This document shows, piece by piece, positions 56,669-64,000 of a stretch of 64,000 nt of DNA. The DNA comes from Actinacidiphila yeochonensis CN732 (GTDB lineage Bacteria; Actinomycetota; Actinomycetes; Streptomycetales; Streptomycetaceae). A program made the translations under genes and the position numbers. Position 1 is the stretch's first letter; the number at the start of each line of letters is the position of its first letter. The notes under the pieces were generated by a model. That model saw nothing but the letters and a program-made list of their open reading frames with translations, ran no database searches and was not told where the DNA came from. Location: assembly GCF_000745345.1 (NCBI RefSeq), contig NZ_JQNR01000005.1, positions 1,054,001 to 1,118,000 on the forward strand, written 5' to 3'.

Positions 56669-58115
56669 TCAGGAGGCGGCGAGGGCGGCGATGCCCACCG
56701 CGAAGCAGAGCAGGGCCAGCACCAGCATCGGAACCGCCACCCGCGCCGGCGGACCCGGCCGTGGCCGGCGGTGCACGGGCTGCTCCGTCGAGGCGGTGTC
56801 CGGCTGCGGCGCCTGCGCCCCGCCGCCCGGCTGCAGGCCGGGGGCACCCTCATAGGGCCGGGCGGCCGGAACCGGGGCCATGTACGGAACCGGCGCGACC
56901 GCCGGCGCGGGCAGCGGCATCGGTGGTGCGGGCGGGTCCACCCGGGTGCGGGTGTGGGTGAGCGGACCGGCCGCGACCGGGTCCGCGAAGCCGGCCGCGG
57001 GGGCGGCGGCGTCGCGCCCGCGGAGGGTCCCGGACCGCTGCGCCGGGCGGCTGCCCGGGGTAGGCGGAGGCGCCGCCCTGTCCGCCCGCCGGCCGCCGCC
57101 CGTGGCCCGTGGCAGCGCCGTCGTGCCCGCCTGCCGACGGCTGTGGCTGCGCTTGCGGTTGCGGCTGGCGCGGTGCCGGGAGCCCGCCCAGCCGGAAGGT
57201 GTCGGCTGCCCCGGCGTCCTGATCGTCGCGCAGCGGACCCCCCGGGCCGAACCCCTCCGGCAGCGGGCCGATCCGGTCGGTGATCTCCAGCGCGCCCGGT
57301 GCCTCACCGCCCGCCGGGTCCGGCAGCAGCTCGACCGCGGCGGCCAGCGCCTTGCGGGCCCCGGTCGCGGTGCGGAAGCGGGCGTACGGGTCGGGCTGGA
57401 GCAGCGCCCCGACGACCTGCCACAGCGGGGCGGGGACGCCCACCGGCGCGGGCGGCATCCCCGAGGCGAGGAACCGCTGCTGGATCGCGTCGGCGTCAGG
57501 GCGCTGCCCGATCAGCAGGTACAGGGCGACCAGCCCGACCGCGTACAGGTCGGCGGGGAAGTCCGGCTCGGCGCCCAGTAGTTGTTCCGGTGCGAAGTAA
57601 CCGGGCGTGCCCACCACGTAGTTGGCCTCGGTCAGCCGGGCGTCGCCCTTGCGCATGGCGATGCCGAAGTCCGACAGCCGTACGTGCGGGGTGCCGGTGC
57701 CGGTGGCCTCCAGCAGCACGTTGGCCGGCTTGATGTCCCGGTGCACCACCCCCTCGGCGTGCACCGCCGAGAGGCCGGCCAGGAGCTGGTCAAGCAGGAC
57801 GCACACCAGGTGCGGGGGGATGCGGCCGTAGTCGCCGACCAGGTGCGAGAAGGAGCCGCCGCGCACCAGGTCCATGGTGAACAGCACCTTGTCGTCGTCG
57901 GCCGCCCAACTCGTCGGGGCCAGGACGTGGGGGTGGTCGATCCGCAGCGCCTGCTCCCGTACGAAGCGCAGCAGGGCGTGGGCGTCGCTCTGCTGGAGCA
58001 CCTTGGCCGCGACGTAGCGCGCCCGCCGGTGGTCCCACGCCCGCCACACCGCGCCCACGCCGCCGCGCCCGATCGGGTCCACCAGTTCGTAGCGGCCCGC
58101 GAAGACCTCACCCAT
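56669..58115 (-). CDS. Ser/Thr protein kinase with frameshifted C-terminal tail
   Basis: The kinase part (MGEVFAGRYELVDPIGRGGV) is intact and should be active: glycine loop GRGGVGAVW, Lys in VAAKVLQ, HRD in VVHRDIKPANVLL near 123, DFG in LSDFGIAM near 145. In its own frame it runs to a 421-residue end at 56850 with an Arg-rich tail. In another frame (stop at 56669) lies a Pro-rich linker and a membrane helix (VAVPMLVLALLCFAVGIAAL), the expected membrane anchor of this family. A frame change near 57005-57080 in GC runs would join them. Sequencing error or true truncation cannot be told apart. Confidence 0.85.
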
Positions 58116-58293
58116 GGCCGTCCGTCCGCCCCTTCGTCCTGTCCGTCCGCCGGCCGCCCGGCGCCGGCTGTCCCCGACGACGCCCTCGCGGGGAACTCTG
58201 CCAGCCCGGCCGCCCCCGCGCGAGGCCCTTCGTCCGGCCCGCCCCGGTGGGGTCGGCCTTCCGCCGCGGAACCCGGTACGCTGTCTGCGGCAC

Positions 58294-58366
58294 GGGGCCT
58301 TAGCTCAGTTGGTAGAGCGCTGCCTTTGCAAGGCAGATGTCGGGGGTTCGAATCCCCCAGGCTCCA
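58294..58366 (+). tRNA. tRNA-Ala (TGC)
   Basis: The acceptor arms GGGGCCT and AGGCTCC pair with one G-T. The anticodon arm is CTGCC-TTTGCAA-GGCAG with anticodon TGC at 58327-58329. The D loop has GCTCAGTTGGTAGAGC and the T arm GGGTTCGAATCCC. No CCA is encoded. Confidence 0.97.
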
Positions 58367-58375
58367 CTCCAGGCC

Positions 58376-58408
58376 AGGGCCCCTCCCGAACAGCTCGGGA
58401 GGGGCCCT
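58376..58408 (+). terminator. hairpin after tRNA-Ala
   Basis: AGGGCCCCTCCCGA pairs perfectly with TCGGGAGGGGCCCT around ACAGC. Confidence 0.85.
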
Positions 58409-58486
58409 TCGGCGTTCGGATCCCCCATGGATCCCACATCCCCCGGTGGTGGCCGGACCGTCGTCCGGCGCTGGCAGGCGGCGGGG

Positions 58487-58984
58487 TCAGTGGCGCCGGC
58501 GTTCCTCCCGCCGCCGGATCAGCTCCTCCACCGCGCTCGGGAGGGTCGTCTCGAAGTCGATCAGCTTCGCCCACGTGGGCACCACGGCGATCCGCACCAT
58601 GCCGTCGTAGAGCGAGCGGACCTCGGCCTCCCACGCGGTCCGCTGCTCGGGCGTCATGGAGTAGGTGCCGGACATCGTGAGGTACTCGTCCGGGATGCCC
58701 TCCACGGTTTCGAGTTCGGCCCGCCCCCGGATGAGCAGGATCTTCGGCGGATGCACCTCGGTGTCGATGGTCAGGGCAACGGCCGGGTCGTGCCGCAGCG
58801 CCGGCACCTTGGCGGCGTTCTTCGCGGTGCACATGACGATCTCCGACCCGTTCCACGTGAAACCGATGGGAACGCACCGCGGGGTGCCGTCCTTGGCGAT
58901 GTAGGCCAGACGGGTGAGGTCGCGAGCCAGGAGCTCCTGGCTGGCCGGACGGTTCAGGACCTCGGTGACCTCGCTCGGTTGCAC
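58487..58984 (-). CDS. pyridoxamine 5'-phosphate oxidase-fold protein
   Basis: A 165-residue protein from a GTG at 58982-58984 (VQPSEVTEVLNRPASQELLA). The PNPOx-like split barrel is shown by LARDLTRLAYIAKDGTPRCV, IGFTWNGSEIVMCTAKNA and ILLIRGRAELETVEGIP. Such proteins bind FMN or F420 and reduce or sense small molecules; the substrate is unknown. A parS-type site (58850-58863) inside the gene is read as FTWN. Confidence 0.82.
   Translation of the reverse strand: MQPSEVTEVLNRPASQELLARDLTRLAYIAKDGTPRCVPIGFTWNGSEIVMCTAKNAAKVPALRHDPAVALTIDTEVHPPKILLIRGRAELETVEGIPDEYLTMSGTYSMTPEQRTAWEAEVRSLYDGMVRIAVVPTWAKLIDFETTLPSAVEELIRRREERRRH
58850..58863. other. parS: parS-type site within the PNPOx-fold gene
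   Basis: GTTCCACGTGAAAC, a hybrid of the two half-sites. It is translated as FTWN in the conserved barrel region. Confidence 0.7.
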
Positions 58985-59092
58985 GGTCGACCGCCTTCCG
59001 TTGTCGTTCCCCGGGGCCGGCCGCGTCGCGTGAGCGGACCCGCCCGGACGTAGGGGTCGATCCTCCCCGATCGAAACGGCTCTCGCAGCGAT

Positions 59093-59106
59093 GTTCCACG
59101 TGGAAC
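59093..59106. other. parS: parS-type site in the gap before the PNPOx-fold gene
   Basis: GTTCCACGTGGAAC in the non-coding region upstream of the gene at 58487-58984. Confidence 0.78.
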
Positions 59107-59224
59107 GGGGTGCGGAACGGCTGCCGACACTGCCGGGCGCCGAGCCGGTGGACCGCCACGGCCGCGACCGCTGAGCGCCGCCGAGGCGCTGACCGGCCCG
59201 CCGCCCCGACGGGTCGGCTCTCGC

Positions 59225-59330
59225 GAACGCCGTGTACGGGCCTCCTGGGGCGCCCGGGCACGGCGTTCGCACATCGGGGAGATCGGGGAGTACGGGCAGT
59301 ACGGGGAGATCGGGGAGTACGGGGAAGTGC
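59225..59330. repeat. 12-bp inverted repeat and GGGGAGATCGGGGAGTACGG repeats
   Basis: GCGAACGCCGTG at 59225-59236 is complementary to CACGGCGTTCGC at 59261-59272, with a 24-base loop. It is followed by a stretch of about 55 bases built from copies of GATCGGGGAGTACGGG. The region is non-coding, downstream of the DUF5324-type gene. Confidence 0.6.
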
Positions 59331-60104
59331 TCAGCGGTCCCCTTCTCCGTCCCTCCGCTCCGCGTCGATCCCGTGGCCGGTGGCGTCCGGTGCCAAGCCG
59401 TCGACGTGGTCGACCCTGGCCGAGGAGCCGTTCAGGGACCCGCCCTCGTCGAGCGGGTCGACGACGGTGAGAGTGGCGCTGCCGTTCATGCCGGAGCGCT
59501 CCCCCACCTCGGTGGCCTCGGAGGGCTCCACGAGCCACTCCGGGTTGTTCTGGCTGCTCCACCAGCGCCAGACCGCCAGACCCACCCCGCAGGCGACGGC
59601 CGCGAAGGCCGCGTCCACGGCGATCCGGCCGGCCTTCTCACGGAACAGGCGGCGGCGTACCAGCCGGTCGATGTCGGCGGCGGAGACGTTTCCGCGCAGC
59701 GCCTGGACGGCCGCCGAGCCGCGCATCACCGCCTCCTCGCCGACCGGCACCGCCACCGAGCGGGTGACGGCGACCGCCGTGCCCACCCGCGGCGCGGTGT
59801 AGTCGACGGCGGCCTGGGCTCCGTCGCGGGTACGGCGGGCCGCGGTCTCCACCGCCACCACGGCCTTCGGCGGAACGGCCGCCCATGCCTGCTCGCGGAC
59901 CTGGTCGACCCGGTCGGCCAGCTTGGCGTCGTAGTTCTGCTTGGCGAGCACGCTGGCCTGGCGTCCGTAGACACCGGCCTGCCGGCCGTAGATGATCACG
60001 GTGTCCTTGGCCGTGTTCGCGTACGGCGCCGCCACCTCCGCGGCGCGCCGCACGCTCTCCTTCGTCACGTCGGCCGCGTGGCGCACGCTGTCGATGCGGG
60101 TCAC
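59331..60104 (-). CDS. DUF5324-type membrane-associated protein
   Basis: A 257-residue protein from a GTG at 60102-60104 (VTRIDSVRHAADVTKESVRR) behind GGAGGAGG. The N-terminal 150 residues are a long helical, Ala/Arg-rich region with repeating KE/AA patterns. A hydrophobic segment (AAFAAVACGVGLAVWRWW) lies near 180. The C-terminus is acidic. From memory this is the DUF5324 family of Streptomyces; function is unknown. It is divergent from the cyclophilin gene. Confidence 0.75.
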   Translation of the reverse strand: MTRIDSVRHAADVTKESVRRAAEVAAPYANTAKDTVIIYGRQAGVYGRQASVLAKQNYDAKLADRVDQVREQAWAAVPPKAVVAVETAARRTRDGAQAAVDYTAPRVGTAVAVTRSVAVPVGEEAVMRGSAAVQALRGNVSAADIDRLVRRRLFREKAGRIAVDAAFAAVACGVGLAVWRWWSSQNNPEWLVEPSEATEVGERSGMNGSATLTVVDPLDEGGSLNGSSARVDHVDGLAPDATGHGIDAERRDGEGDR

Positions 60105-60327
60105 GAGATCCTCCTCCTCGGTGCCTCGGTGGCGTACGGTCTTCGCCTGTCCACCCGGTTCGCAATCATGCCCGCCCGCCCCGGCTACGGCATGTGCGGC
60201 AAGCCATCCGGGTCAGGGTGACCGGTTCCCCTCGTGCCCGGAGGCCCGTCTCGGGGGAGCGGGCCCCGGGCCGTCCCCGTCGTGCAAGGATTTGGGCCCT
60301 GCCAGTGAAGACGAGGGAAGGTAGATC

Positions 60328-60876
60328 GTGGCCGAGCAGCTCTACGCCACCTTGAGGACCAACCACGGCGATGTCGTGATCCGGCTGCTGCCGAACCACG
60401 CCCCCAAGACGGTGAGGAACTTCGTGGGGCTGGCGGAGGGGAGCCGGGAGTGGACCGATCCGCGCACCGGCCGGCCGACCACCGAGCGGCTCTACGACGG
60501 CACGGTGTTCCACCGGGTGCTGTCCGGGTTCATGATCCAGGGCGGCGACCCGCTGGGGAACGGCACCGGTGGCCCCGGCTACGAGTTCCCCGACGAGTTC
60601 CACCCGGACCTGGCCTTCGACCGCCCCTACCTGGTGGCCATGGCCAACGCCGGCCCCAACACCAACGGCTCGCAGTTCTTCATCACCGTGGCGCCGACGA
60701 CCTGGCTGACCCGCAAGCACACCATCTTCGGCGAGATCGCCGACGAGGCCAGCAAGAAGGTGGTGGACAGCATCATCTCCACCCCCACCAACCCGCGCAC
60801 CGACCGCCCGCTGGAGGACGCGGTGATCGAGACGATCACGGTCCGGAAGGTGGAGCAGAGCGGGAAGGCCCTCTGA
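60328..60876 (+). CDS. ppiA: peptidyl-prolyl cis-trans isomerase (cyclophilin)
   Basis: A 182-residue cytoplasmic protein from a GTG at 60328. It speeds the cis-trans turn of prolyl bonds during folding. The catalytic core has FHRVLSGFMIQGGDP, with the active Arg, and NTNGSQFFITVAPTTWL. No signal peptide is present. The position near oriC matches the ppiA of other actinobacteria. Confidence 0.95.
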   Translation: MAEQLYATLRTNHGDVVIRLLPNHAPKTVRNFVGLAEGSREWTDPRTGRPTTERLYDGTVFHRVLSGFMIQGGDPLGNGTGGPGYEFPDEFHPDLAFDRPYLVAMANAGPNTNGSQFFITVAPTTWLTRKHTIFGEIADEASKKVVDSIISTPTNPRTDRPLEDAVIETITVRKVEQSGKAL

Positions 60877-61179
60877 ACCCCGGCTGACGGTTCCGGTGGC
60901 GGTCCGGTGGCTGTCCGGCAGTGGTCCGGCAGTGGTCCGGGGCCGGGCGGCCCGGGGCGACCCGGGGCGGCCGTCCGGGGCGGGTCCGGGGCTGTCCGCC
61001 GGTCCCGGGCTGGGGTGGACGGCCGGGGGCCACTCCGGCCGTCGAGGCTTCCTGTGAGATCCCCTAAGCTTCCCCGGGAGCCTCCCGTACGGTGCGGGAA
61101 CACCGCGCCCCGCCCGCTCGTACCACAGTCGAGGGGGCGCGCGAGTGCGCAGGGCCCGGCGTCAGGGGAGTGGGGCGTG
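60877..61179. repeat. gap with TCCGGCAGTGG and CCCGGGGCG repeats
   Basis: About 300 bases between ppiA and the rhomboid gene. Short tandem repeats (GGTCCGGCAGT twice, CCGGGGCGACCCGGGGCGG) lie at about 60899-60985. No gene is seen. Confidence 0.5.
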
Positions 61180-62046
61180 ATGGAACAGGCGGTCTGCTGC
61201 TACCGGCATCCGGATCGGGAGACGGGCATCCGCTGCACCCGGTGCGAGAAGCCCATCTGCACCGCCTGCATGATCAGCGCGTCGGTGGGCTTCCAGTGCC
61301 CGGGGTGCGTCAGCAGCTCCGGCTCCGGCAACCACCCGCGGGTGACGCAGGCCCGCACCGTCACCGGCAGCCGGATCGGCAGCGGCGACCCGTTCCTGAT
61401 CACCAAGCTGCTGATCGGGATCAACGTCCTGGTGTGGCTGCTGGAGCTGTCCCTCGGCAACAGCTTCGTGAACCACTACGACCTCTACGCCGCGTGCGCG
61501 CCGGCGCCTTACCACGGCGTCTGCGGCGGGGTGGCGCACGGCGAGTGGTACCGGGTGATCACCTCGGCGTTCCTGCACGACCGCGGCAACCCCACGCACA
61601 TCGGCTTCAACATGCTGTCGCTGTGGTGGATCGGCGCCCCGCTGGAGCAGCGGCTGGGGCGGGCCCACTACTTCGCGCTGTACCTGGTCTCCGCGCTCGG
61701 CGGCAGCGCCGCCGTACTGCTGCTCGCCCCGGACCTGCCGACCCTCGGTGCCTCGGGCGCGATCTTCGGCCTGTTCGGCGCCACCGCCGTGTACCTGCGC
61801 CGGCTGCGCTACGACATGCGCCCGATCCTCGTCCTGCTCGCGCTGAACGTCGTCTTCACCTTCACCTGGGCCAACGTGAGCTGGCAGGCCCACCTGGGCG
61901 GTCTGGTGGCCGGCACGCTGGTCGCGGTCGGGATGCTCTACGCGCCCCGGCAGCGGCGGACGCTGGTGCAGTGGGGGACGACGGCGGTGGTGCTGGCGCT
62001 GTCGCTGGCCCTCATGGGAATCGGTGTGGCGCAGGTCACATCCTGA
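61180..62046 (+). CDS. rhomboid family intramembrane serine protease
   Basis: A 288-residue protein from an ATG at 61180. The first 50 residues are a Cys/His-rich, B-box-like zinc element (CCYRHPDRETGIRCTRCEKP). The rhomboid core follows, with the catalytic Ser in GASGAIFGLFGA and the catalytic His in WQAHLGGLVAG; NPTHIGFNMLSLWW matches the conserved helix-2 region. It should cleave membrane proteins within the bilayer. The substrate is unknown. The zinc element is typical of actinobacterial rhomboids. Confidence 0.9.
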   Translation: MEQAVCCYRHPDRETGIRCTRCEKPICTACMISASVGFQCPGCVSSSGSGNHPRVTQARTVTGSRIGSGDPFLITKLLIGINVLVWLLELSLGNSFVNHYDLYAACAPAPYHGVCGGVAHGEWYRVITSAFLHDRGNPTHIGFNMLSLWWIGAPLEQRLGRAHYFALYLVSALGGSAAVLLLAPDLPTLGASGAIFGLFGATAVYLRRLRYDMRPILVLLALNVVFTFTWANVSWQAHLGGLVAGTLVAVGMLYAPRQRRTLVQWGTTAVVLALSLALMGIGVAQVTS

Positions 62047-62463
62047 CGTCCACGCCACCCGTGTCCCTGGTGTTGATCGGACGTTATCCACAGTGCGGGT
62101 GGCTGTGACCCGGATGCTGTGCACAGCGGGTGGAACGGGGGCGGCAGAGGGTGAAGGAGACTCGTCGGCCGCGCCGCTGCCCGGGCAAGATCGTCCGCGG
62201 ACCTGGGGCGATAGGCCGTACACGGATCGTGAGCAGGGCGGGGATCCGGTGCCGGCCGGGCCGGAAAAGCGAGACGACCGGCGGCCCGGTCACCGGGCGC
62301 CGGTCGTATCGGCGTCAACCTCGTAGAGGTTATCCACAGATCTTCTGACCTTTTCCCCACTGTGGATAACCATGTGGACAAGTGCGCTGCCCTTCCCCGC
62401 ACACCCCGCTGGGACAGCCCGGCGGCCGACTGGAGAACCGCGGCCCCGGCTGGCTCCGCGGAG
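62047..62463. promoter_or_regulatory. DnaA-box cluster between the rhomboid gene and crgA
   Basis: No gene is seen. TTATCCACA occurs at 62084-62092 and 62330-62338, TGTGGATAA at 62361-62369 and TGTGGACAA at 62373-62381. The pair at 62330 and 62361 is an exact inverted repeat 22 bases apart. A weaker CTGTGCACA lies near 62117. Four perfect boxes outside oriC suggest a DnaA-titrating or regulatory locus. Confidence 0.75.
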
Positions 62464-62718
62464 CTACTTCCACTGAGTGGAGACGACGAAGCCGCCCGCG
62501 ATGAACCCGAAGCCGACCACGATGTTCCAGTTCCCCAGGGCGTCCACCGGCAGGCTGCCCTGCGTGACGTAGAACAGCACGATCCAGGCCAGCCCGACCA
62601 CGAAGAACGCGAGCATCAGCGGCGCGACCCAGCCGCGGTTGCTGAGCTTTATGGCGCCTGCGTTCTTGACGGGCGGCGGGGTGAAGTCTGCCTTCTTGCG
62701 GACACGTGACTTCGGCAC
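62464..62718 (-). CDS. crgA: cell division protein CrgA
   Basis: An 84-residue protein from a GTG at 62716-62718 ([19 protein letters not shown]). Two membrane helices ([20 protein letters not shown] and [15 protein letters not shown]) after a short basic N-terminus and the ending STQWK define CrgA. It modulates FtsZ-ring formation and sporulation septation in Streptomyces. It converges on the DnaA-box cluster. Confidence 0.93.
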   Translation of the reverse strand: MPKSRVRKKADFTPPPVKNAGAIKLSNRGWVAPLMLAFFVVGLAWIVLFYVTQGSLPVDALGNWNIVVGFGFIAGGFVVSTQWK

Positions 62719-62858
62719 GAGGAACTCTCCTGTCGATGCGCTGCGCAACCGCACGGTTCTGCGGGGTCAGCCTGGCGGGTGTGGGGCGTTGGAGGCACTG
62801 CCGCTCCGGGCCTCCGTCAGCGTAGTGCTTCCTCGGGTTGTAAGGAGCAGGGTATTTG

Positions 62859-63641
62859 GTGAGTGGAGCCAGCGGCACCTCCCCCACCCCATCGTCTCTG
62901 CGTGTGCACCGAAAGGTAGCGCTGCGTGTGCTCAGTGCGGGAGTCTTCGCACTGGCCGGGCTGATCTTCTGGACCAGCTTCGACACCGCCAAGGGCGTCG
63001 ACATCCGCAGCGACGACCCGTTGCCGAGGCTCTCCGACACCGTGCGCGCCGGGAGCGCCCGGGACGAGCGCCTCGACCGCCAACTCGCCGGCCTCCGCTC
63101 CGACGTGGACCGGCTCACCCGGCAGGGCAGCGGCCTCGGCTCCGCCGAGCGGGCCCGGGACGACGCCCTGGCCGAGGCGGCCGGCACCGCCCCGCTGACC
63201 GGCCCCGCGCTGGAGGTCACCCTCGACGACGCCCCGCCCGACACCGTCCCGCTGGTGCCGGACGTCCCCGACCCGAACCCCGACGACCTCGTCATCCACC
63301 AGCAGGACATCCAGGCGGTGGTGAACGCGCTGTGGCGAGGTGGCGCCGAGGGCGTCCGGGTCATGGACCAGCGGCTGGTGTCCACCAGCGCGGTGCGCTG
63401 TGTCGGCAACACCCTGATCCTCCAGGGCCGCGTCTACTCCCCGCCCTACCGGATCACCGCCGTCGGCGACCGGACCGCACTGCGCCGCGCCCTCGACGCC
63501 AGCTCCGACATCGGCACCTACCTGGAGTACGCGCGCGCCTACGGGCTCGGCTGGAAGGTCGGCGGCAGCGCGAAGGCGACGCTCCCCGGCTACGGCGGCT
63601 CCGTCGACCTGCGCTACGCGAGCCCGGTGGACCCGGGCTGA
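62859..63641 (+). CDS. DUF881 family protein
   Basis: A 260-residue protein; the start is the TTG at 62856 or the GTG at 62859, with AAGGAG upstream. One N-terminal membrane helix (VLSAGVFALAGLIFWTSF) is followed by a coiled region (RDERLDRQLAGLRSDVDRLT) and the DUF881 core (IHQQDIQAVVNALWRGGAEG). The family lies near division genes in actinobacteria and in some bacteria with FtsQ/SepF clusters. Function is unknown; an envelope or septum link is likely. Confidence 0.85.
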   Translation: MSGASGTSPTPSSLRVHRKVALRVLSAGVFALAGLIFWTSFDTAKGVDIRSDDPLPRLSDTVRAGSARDERLDRQLAGLRSDVDRLTRQGSGLGSAERARDDALAEAAGTAPLTGPALEVTLDDAPPDTVPLVPDVPDPNPDDLVIHQQDIQAVVNALWRGGAEGVRVMDQRLVSTSAVRCVGNTLILQGRVYSPPYRITAVGDRTALRRALDASSDIGTYLEYARAYGLGWKVGGSAKATLPGYGGSVDLRYASPVDPG

Positions 63642-63914
63642 GCCTCGGCGGGCGGGCTGTGCGCCGGGTGTGCGTCGCGTGTGCGTCGCCGGTGGTGTTC
63701 CGATGGGGCGGCGGTGAGCCGTCCGTGCTTCTGCCGTGTACCTCCCCGGCACGGACGGATGACGGCCTGTCATCCCGCCGTGAGCTGGGCCGGGGTGATT
63801 GTGCGAGTCCGGATCGAACGGCCCGACCCGATGCCGAAGCTTTGTCCGGTGGACGCCCCCAGGCCGCCTGTCTCCCTTTACCCTGTTGCGTGGACACTGA
63901 AGGAAGGCATGCCA
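63642..63914. other. gap before the last gene
   Basis: About 270 bases with no gene; the region ends with the GAAGGAAGG ribosome-binding site of the next gene. Confidence 0.4.
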
Positions 63915-64000
63915 TGTACGGCTGGATCTGGCGGCACCTGCCGGGCAACACGTGGGTGAGGTCGTTGATCTCCCTCGTCCTGGTGCTCGTCGTCGTCTAC
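63915..64000 (+). CDS. small membrane protein, cut by the window edge
   Basis: From an ATG at 63915 (MYGWIWRHLPGNTWVRSLIS) behind GAAGGAAGG, with a hydrophobic run (LISLVLVLVVVY) that continues past the end. From memory, a short protein with this start is conserved in Streptomyces just after the DUF881 gene; function is unknown. Confidence 0.7.

Noticed and set aside
58570-58580. CCCACGTGGG as another parS site
   Set aside because: It has the CACGTG core but lacks the GTT/AAC ends.

Overview
The window is the replication-origin region of a very GC-rich actinomycete, almost certainly a Streptomyces or a close relative. The evidence is the gene order dnaB–rplI–rpsR–ssb–rpsF ... parB–parA–rsmG–jag–yidC–yidD–rnpA–rpmH–dnaA–oriC–dnaN–gnd–recF–dciA–gyrB–gyrA, frequent GTG starts, an unusually long DnaA domain II, an oriC of about 1.1 kb holding about twenty DnaA boxes between dnaA and dnaN, and many copies of the ParB-binding palindrome parS. 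All family assignments come from reading the sequence and from memory of these families. No database search was run.

Layout. Positions 1–5750 are an accessory island: a broken barstar-type gene, a SUKH (SMI1/KNR4) protein, the start of an IS256-type transposase, an S1-domain protein coupled to a small acidic protein, and a multi-HTH gene broken by a frame change and an in-frame stop. Positions 5753–11019 hold dnaB, a MATE transporter, and rpsF–ssb–rpsR–rplI. Positions 11276–23743 hold envelope and metabolic genes: a FemX-like transferase, a racemase-like protein, a GT87-type glycosyltransferase, a class A PBP, a PadR regulator with a 27-bp operator-like palindrome, ino1, an MFS exporter and the CCA-adding enzyme. 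Positions 23933–34208 form a long rightward run: a DUF6049-type protein, murJ, a frameshifted pseudokinase, an ECF sigma factor with its zinc-type anti-sigma factor, and trxB–trxA behind a textbook SigR promoter.

Positions 34319–41021 run leftward: a GNAT, parB/parA, rsmG, jag, yidC, yidD, rnpA and rpmH. dnaA, oriC and dnaN follow, then gnd, recF, dciA, gyrB, gyrA, a DUF3566 protein, tRNA-Ile and DLW-39. The right end holds a secreted protein, a Ser/Thr kinase with a frameshifted tail, tRNA-Ala, a PNPOx-fold protein, a DUF5324-type protein, a cyclophilin, a rhomboid protease, a second cluster of DnaA boxes, crgA and a DUF881 protein.

How it works together. DnaA, its boxes, DnaN, DnaB and DciA start replication. 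Gyrase handles topology. ParA and ParB act on the thirteen parS-type sites counted here, eight of them inside coding sequence. MurJ, FemX, the PBP and CrgA link the origin region to wall growth and septation. The most notable features are three parS copies written into the linker of the anti-sigma factor, parS copies at the centre of long perfect palindromes (one is the trxA terminator), DnaA boxes outside oriC (upstream of dnaB, upstream of parA, and beside crgA), and two kinase-type genes with apparent frameshifts.
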